The notes under the pieces: generated by a model
What the model was told of the DNA's origin: nothing
Seen by the model: only the letters and a program-made list of their open reading frames with translations
The model's database searches: none
In this document: positions 57,866 to 64,000 of the stretch, piece by piece
Numbering within the stretch: position 1 is the first letter of the stretch
Layout of the letters: the number at the start of each line of letters is the position of its first letter
From: Manihot esculenta
Taxonomy: Eukaryota; Streptophyta; Magnoliopsida; Malpighiales; Euphorbiaceae
Direction: 5' to 3'
DNA: 64,000 nucleotides
Assembly: GCF_001659605.2 (NCBI RefSeq)
Contig: NC_035161.2
Coordinates: 39,699,956-39,763,955, forward strand
Position numbers and translations under genes: made by a program

Positions 57866-59478
57866 GCTATATTTTCAATTTTTGTTTATGGTGTAGAGAC
57901 GAGAGTTATCTACCCTACCCGTATAACGGAACTTCAAATGTAAATTTTGCTTCTCTTCTCCTTTTTCTTTTTTCCAATTAATAAATATATGTAATGTGTT
58001 TTTTGATATATTACCTGGAGCAAAAATAAGTTTTCTATAAAGAGATTTTTCCTTAAAGAGTCTCCAGAATAAATTTATTTAATGGTCGCCGGTGACGTTT
58101 TGTTAGATTTTTTTTTCTGCTTTTATCCATTATGACCATATTTTTATTCCCATCACTAATAGTTAGCTTTTTTACCTTTTTCTTTTAACGAAGAATGTGA
58201 TTTACTCAATTTTATGTAATAATCATAATAATAATAGTAGTAATAATAATTATTTTATTGTAAAATATCAAATAAAATTTAGTAATTTTGTTATTACCAC
58301 TAATTAATATTTGATTTTTATATTTATTAATGATAAAATTTAAATTAAATTTATACACATCTGTACTTATGAATTATAATTGCAAAAATATATCCTTTTT
58401 AGTCATTGATATATGCTAATTCAAATCTTACGTTTCAATTTATTAAATTTAAATATATATAAACATATATATTATTCTATAAAAATCAATTAGAAACATA
58501 TAAATATTTTTTTGTAAGGAAATGGTTGATTAAGGTAAAAAATAAATCTATTAAATTTTGATTAAAGAAACTAATGTACAATTTTTTCATCAAAATCTAG
58601 TTAGAGACTATCGAAGAAAAATTTTATTGATTTTAAAATTTTATTTTTTTATTCCCATTTTCAAAAAATTATATACTATAATTTTTTTAAATTATTAATT
58701 AAATAAATAATAAAAATAAAATAAAATAAAATAAAATAAAATAATTTACTACCATATCCTTAAAATTTAATCAATCTAATTAAAATATTCATATACTTTT
58801 AATATTAGATTAAAATATCCGATATTAAAAATATCATTACAGTATCGTATCTCCTCACACTTTCCCTTAAACATTAAGAACTAATCAATAAAAAAACATC
58901 TTTTTAATCTCGTAAATATTCTAAAAAAAATACAAATAGCAAAATGGAAAAAAAAATTAACTAAATAAATCTTCCCATGGTCTCAATTTCCTTTTATTTC
59001 TCTGCAAATTTCATCAATGGCAATTTTCAGTGACAATGGTAATAACGAAAAAAAGAGTTCTCAACATCGACTATAAATGTGGAAAAACAAACTGATATGA
59101 AAATATCTAAGTTAACAAATTTTCTTCTCTTTCCTATTAGTATTAGTATTTTTTTTAAGAATATTTAAAAAATTAAAAAAATTTCTTTTTTCATTGGAAA
59201 AAAATGAGAGTAATTAACACCAAAAAAAAAATTAAAATTAAAATTTAAACGAATATTTGAGTGATTAACAAAATAAAACCGCAAAGATATTTTAATTTAA
59301 TATTAAAAATACAAACTAAACTTCAAGGGCATAGTAATTTACCCAATAACAGCGCAGGAGACAGGCTTACTGCCATACTGCATGCCCCGGCTTCCACCTC
59401 GATTAATAATTGTATACATGAAACTAAAGAACTTGAGAAATTAAATGAATTATAAATAAGATATTTCTAGCAAATGAA
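57866..59478. other. Convergent intergenic region, AT-rich
   Basis: 3' flanks of ABCB copy 2 and of the minus-strand NIP30-like gene. Holds an (AAAAT)n microsatellite at about 58710-58744. Nothing else is recognised. Confidence 0.6.
58710..58744 (+). repeat. (AAAAT)n microsatellite
   Basis: About seven pentanucleotide units. Confidence 0.85.
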
Positions 59479-62400
59479 CTAATCATCCTCCTCACTTTCA
59501 TCGCTGTATGAAACAAGACCGGTTTTAGCAACATCAGGGAACTTGTTAGTATCACTATTAGGTATTTTCAATAGGTCTGAAGATTTTTCTGTATCATCAG
59601 GTGTTCTCACAATATCTGAAGGTTCAATATTTCCTACATCTAGCTTTGCTTTCTTTGCCTGTGGTTTAACTTTAATAATCATACTTAATGAGCGAGCAGG
59701 CGGATTCTTCTTCCCAACGGTTTTCTGTTCCTGCATGCAGAAAAAAAGGTTCCAATTAGAAAGAGTATATCAACTCTTAGGGAGATTCACAATTTAACCA
59801 AAATATTCATCATTGCCTTCAACGATTGCTCATACAAATAATCATTACCAACCCCGTAAATATACCAACTCTTAGGGCGATTCACATTTTAACCAAAATG
59901 TTCATTACTGGCTTCAACGTATGTTCGTTACATAAATAATCATTACCAACCTTGGTCCTTGTACATATAAACTTTTTACAAGTTTATTTCTTTCATGAGG
60001 TCAGTGGAATCTAGTTTTGCAAATTGAAAATGATGGTGACTAAAGTTTAGATGCAGAATTTATTTATTTTTTCTTTTGCATGCATAAAATGCTATAGTTT
60101 TCCCTATGTATGGCTTGAACACCTTGAACACATACACAAGCATGCACAAGTGTGTCTATGGCTTCGCGTGTGTAAAGCCTATAATCAGAACATTATCAAA
60201 GATGAAACAAACCTGGACCACAGGAACAGGTGGCGCTTTCAATTCATGTACAATGGTAGACTGTGCAGCGACTGCAGCCTGAAAGAGAAATCAGACGGTA
60301 TAATCTAAGATGAAAGACGTATCAAATATGAAAAACCAGAAGTTCTTAAAACATCAATAAAAAGGGCTTCAAAAAAAAAAAAAGAGGATACTCTAAACAG
60401 TTACGTATAGAATTAGGGCAGAGTAGAATTCAATTAAAAACTGAACATCCAAACAAATCGTGATATCGTATAAAAAATAGGACCCCCAATATCGTGACAG
60501 GTGTATTCGTGAATCGAAAGACTTTCCATCCGGTCGGACCAGGCAGTAAGAAATCCGACCTATTGAGTCAAAAAATCAGACTTGCAATACTCCTGAATTT
60601 ACCCAAGCCCGGAACGGGCAGACCGACCTCCTCAAAGACCGGAGGGGACAAACAGACTGATCTCCTCAAAAGCCTATACTACAATAAGGCTTTGAACAAA
60701 GACGTGACCAACTTCAGTCATCGGCAGTCATCAGAAGGAGCTCATTTCTATATAGGTCGAATGATCCCGGCACGACCTGACAAAGCCAAGATAAAGATGC
60801 CATAAACATGCCGACCTTCTATGAGCTAGTCGCCTTCTTGGTTCAGCACAGTATCATAAGAGCGCATATAGAGGGTACGAATCGATCAGCTCCGCATTTA
60901 TTGTCCTATAGTCCATCATTTATGGGCTGCCTAACACATCTGTACAAAAACATCCCGTCCCATCAGAAGAGGACATGGCATCAGAAGAGGACATGGCACC
61001 AGAAGCATCCACTTTATTCAAAAGTATTTATACACCGAAAAAGAAGCATCCACTTTATTCAAAAGTATTTATGCACTGGAAAAGGGATCTCTCATTCTCT
61101 AAAAGGGGACCTATCTTTCTCCCTCTCCTGCATGACGAGAACCCAGAACCACCATTCTCTTCTCTTCTCTATTTTACTTCCCTTAATTCCATGAAGTTCC
61201 TAGATCTTACTTGAGCATCGGAGAGTCTCCATCGAAAACTTTCTCGGTAGACTTCTGACCGTCTTCATCATCTTACAGGTCCCATTTCTTAAAGTCAAGC
61301 ATAGAGGGATCTAACGAACCGACCAGACCAGCATGATGATCAACCCAACGAATCAGACCTCTACCTAGGTGTCCTCATCTGGACGACTCGCCAGATTTCA
61401 CCATTAGCAGATCATATTCGAGTTTTGTTTTGAATTTTTTTCCTCAGAAGTATCTGTTTTTGTTTAGGTTCAGTTAGTTCAGTTAAAATAACTGAACAAC
61501 CAATCAAACGAAGTTTCCAGTGGCTAATTTGAGAAGTTAATTTTTATGCTACTGTGAGATGCTTATATTTTAAGATATTAATGAGCTAATATAAGCAGCA
61601 CATGGGAAAAAAGATAATGAACTAACTTGGCTCTGATTCCCTATAGCTTGAACATTAATACACCACCAACAGATTAGAATGTACAACTTAATTTTTCCAC
61701 AGCGACAACACTCCCTTCAATAGACCAAGTTTTCCACAAGGAAAAGAATAACAAGTCCCATTACCATGAGCTTCAATAAAAACAATTACGCAAAACCTTG
61801 TCAATCCTAACTATCGGATCAAGATTCCTAATATGAAGTAAAAGTAATACCCCTAATTACATCTTAAAGTGCTGGTAGTTCTTCAACTCATATAAAGTTA
61901 GTAAATTACTTGGAAACTCCGAAGCTGTTCCTCCTCCTGATCTGCCATTTGCCGCTCATATTCCCTCTTTGACTGTTTGCAAAATACACAAAGAACAAAG
62001 GGGAAAAAAGAATCATAATTCCGGTAAATGCTACGTAATTAATCTTTTTGCAAGCATCTGAAAAGTTATCTATTAAAAAAAAAAACGTACAACCGTCATT
62101 TCTTACGTCTCAACTGGTACATTCAATGGTAAATAAGTAAGCACCATAGGAATTAGAAGCATACATGCATCGACACCAACAAACTTGTAACATAAATTGT
62201 TTACACTAGATTTGAGAGTCAACTCGTTACTTAACTCCTAAGTCTTATAATGTAGCAGACATCTCTTTATGGATACTAGCTGATGTATTGATTACTCATA
62301 CAGCAAATAAATAACCAGCAGAAACCAGCAGAAAAGATGGCACTTCTACTAGATCTTAAAGATCATAAATTCTTACAACATAGCCTCACCATCTCTAATT

Positions 62401-63415
62401 TATCAAGAAACTCAGTCTCATCGTCATCCAAAGCTTTAGGAGGCCCTGCAACAAAACAATTGATTAAATCTTCATTCTCAATCATTAAATTTTGCAAAGC
62501 AAGAATCCCTTAACCCAATTTCCACCTCATTGGGAAATGGGCAGCCCTAAGGTAGGAATGGCCAGGCAATTAAACAACCCTCACAGGCATCCTCAAGAGT
62601 GGAACATGTAGAGATTTTATAATGATAAGGATTAAGGACACAGTATTCGAATAGCTAAACACCGCTCTTCATAAAATGAATTATGCTATTCTAATTCAAG
62701 TACTAACAGGAATATCGCTGGATGTATTAACTCCTGAGCAGACATTTCTTTTTGGGAGGAGGGGGGAGGAGGGAGGGGAATGGATCCGCTACAAACTAAG
62801 CACTTACTATGCTTGAAGCGTTCATTAAATTCTGCATCCCGCTTGTCTTTATTCTCCTTTAAAATCTGCATTCATGGAGGAAAAAGAGGATTATAATAAG
62901 GAAAATGATCAAGTGCTTATGCACTTTCTAGAAAAAGAAGATAATATGTCACCATAATACCGTCAAACACCTTCGCTATAGTTGAAAACAAATCGGGCTA
63001 ATTAGTGCAATGAAAATTAAGAATCATTAAGCACGTTTATCACTTTAATCCATAATCTAATTGAAGCCCTAGTTCTTATCAGAATTAGAAGTCGTCGTTT
63101 TTTCGTTTAAATAGAATCTTCAGTGCAGTAACCAACTTAATAGCTACTACATTTTAGAAGAAGAAGCGGGGCAAACCTCGTAGAGAGGTCTATCTCTCTG
63201 CGCAGTGCCGTCCTCGACCCGCTCACCCCTCGCTTTCTTAGCCAGATCCAACTGTAACACCAGAGAATAAAAATTAGAACTAATACCGGGAAAAATTGAA
63301 ATTAAAAGAACAAAGTTAACAAGTGAATCAGGGTTTATGGTTAATCAATTGGGAATACCTGCTCCTCCGAGATGAAATTCATTAACCTTATGGGCCTTGG
63401 AGATTCCCCTGCCAT
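59479..63415 (-). CDS. NIP30/FAM192A-like (PSME3-interacting) nuclear protein
   Basis: Plant homologue of FAM192A/PIP30, which in animals binds the nuclear proteasome activator PA28-gamma; the plant role is unclear because plants lack a well-studied equivalent. Seven exons on the minus strand: 63415-63359, 63251-63177, 62865-62808, 62445-62390, 61972-61910, 60278-60213 and 59730-59479, giving 208 aa. The NIP30 domain spans about residues 10-105: LMNFISEEQLDLAKKARGER, RDRPLYEILKENKDKRDAEF, DDDETEFLDKLE, then a charged helix (KREYERQMADQEEEQL). The C-terminus has the conserved KKNPPARSLSMIIKVKPQAK and an acidic end (SYSDESEEDD). Exon joins keep the frame at every step. Intron 6 (60279-61909) is large because of an inserted LTR-like sequence. 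Confidence 0.9.
60460..61420 (+). mobile_element. Probable solo LTR (Gypsy-type) inside NIP30 intron
   Basis: A GC-richer block of about 0.95 kb within an AT-rich intron. It contains an upstream GC-rich part (ccggtcggaccagg), two TATA-like sites (agtatttatacac, agtatttatgcac), and an R/U5-like end (cttgagcatcggagagtctcc, then cttacaggtcccatt), the order seen in plant Gypsy LTRs. No gag or pol is nearby. Exact TG/CA ends and a target duplication were not found, so the borders are approximate. Confidence 0.5.
61001..61085 (+). repeat. Tandem repeat of about 42 bp carrying duplicated TATA-like site
   Basis: Two copies of gaagcatccactttattcaa plus aagtatttatgcactg with a few changes. Immediately before it, cagaagaggacatggca is repeated near 60963-60999. 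Both lie inside the LTR-like block. Confidence 0.85.
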
Positions 63416-64000
63416 CTTTCAAGATTTTCGCTCCAAAATTTACAATTTCACGTTTTCAAACCCTAATTTCCTTCCAATTATTCGTTTTCTAACAATCAGA
63501 CAGAATCTAACTCACGTCTCTAAGCCGCGCAACTCTTTACTTCCAACGGGCGAGACATGATTCTGTATAGTGAACCTCACTCACGTCGCATGCGATGCCG
63601 CTACATGCAAAAGAAACGCGTCCACCTCACCACTCGGAGGGTGTCAACCTGAGTCTTCCTACCAAATGGGCTTGATCCTTGAAATCCGTTGGGCTACACT
63701 TTTAACTGTTGGGCTATAAATAGTTTTATTTTGTTTAGTGATTGTTTGGATCAATGCTTTTATCTTTTTTTCACTCCTAAATAATACAAATAGAAATTAT
63801 TATTATCTTTTTTAACTAAAAATACAACTATTTGAAATTTCTTATTATTCTTAATGGATATATTTATTTTTATAATTATAAATATTATATATCCAGTTCA
63901 TATACAGAAAATTAATTATATTAATATATACCAAACTGACAAATATTTTTTTAACAGAAATGTTCATACTGCAATCAAAAGATAGGTTCGGATTTTCTCT
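63416..64000. other. Promoter and upstream flank of the NIP30-like gene
   Basis: About 230 bases of balanced composition next to the gene (likely 5' UTR and promoter), then AT-rich DNA to the window end. No further gene. Confidence 0.5.

Noticed and set aside
1..64000. CRISPR arrays, operons or bacterial-type elements
   Set aside because: No regularly spaced repeats or prokaryotic gene layout; the spliced genes show it is plant nuclear DNA.

Overview
This is plant nuclear DNA. It is AT-rich and intron-dense, with GT-AG introns, RADIALIS-like, VQ, BAHD, TPK and ABCB genes, and LTR retrotransposons primed by tRNA-Asp and tRNA-Met. The gene types and exon structures fit a woody eudicot. The species cannot be fixed from the sequence alone.

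Nine protein-coding genes are supported, each rebuilt by joining exons at GT-AG junctions that keep the reading frame. Left to right: (1) the 3' end of a PTI1-like Ser/Thr kinase (+, 115-1672, entering from the left edge); (2) a NYN-domain (MARF1/limkain-b1-like) putative RNase (+, 3326-6013); (3) a two-BED, DUF659, hAT-transposase-derived protein (-, 7977-11328); (4) a VQ-motif protein (-, 14668-15177); (5) a small RADIALIS-like SANT protein (+, 17250-18510); (6) a two-pore K+ channel, TPK (-, 27958-30062); (7) a BAHD acyltransferase (+, 37208-38677); (8, 9) two tandem full-length ABCB/MDR transporters with matching 12-exon structures (+, 42047-47536 and 52369-57865); and a NIP30/FAM192A-like protein (-, 59479-63415), which makes ten when the partial kinase is counted.

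Mobile DNA fills much of the remainder. The clearest element is a very young Gypsy-type retrotransposon at 20431-27151. Its two LTRs are both 1508 bp and differ at only 6 sites, and it is flanked by a perfect 5-bp target duplication. It has a tRNA-Asp primer site and a polypurine tract but only a gag-C/protease reading frame, with no reverse transcriptase or integrase, so it should be non-autonomous. A 12-bp motif (GGGCAAATCACT) is scattered through its LTRs, untranslated region and coding sequence. Other elements are a decayed Copia element (33475-36775), an Ac/hAT-like non-autonomous transposon with 8-bp target duplications and a pyrimidine-rich interior (31326-32511), a probable solo LTR inside a NIP30 intron (about 60460-61420), and a tRNA-like (possible SINE) fragment near 12814-12884.

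The genes do not form one pathway. The functional grouping that stands out is the ABCB tandem pair, with a conserved exon plan, separate promoters and a related AT-rich repeat upstream of each copy. Intergenic regions are mostly AT-rich and hold nothing else I can name.
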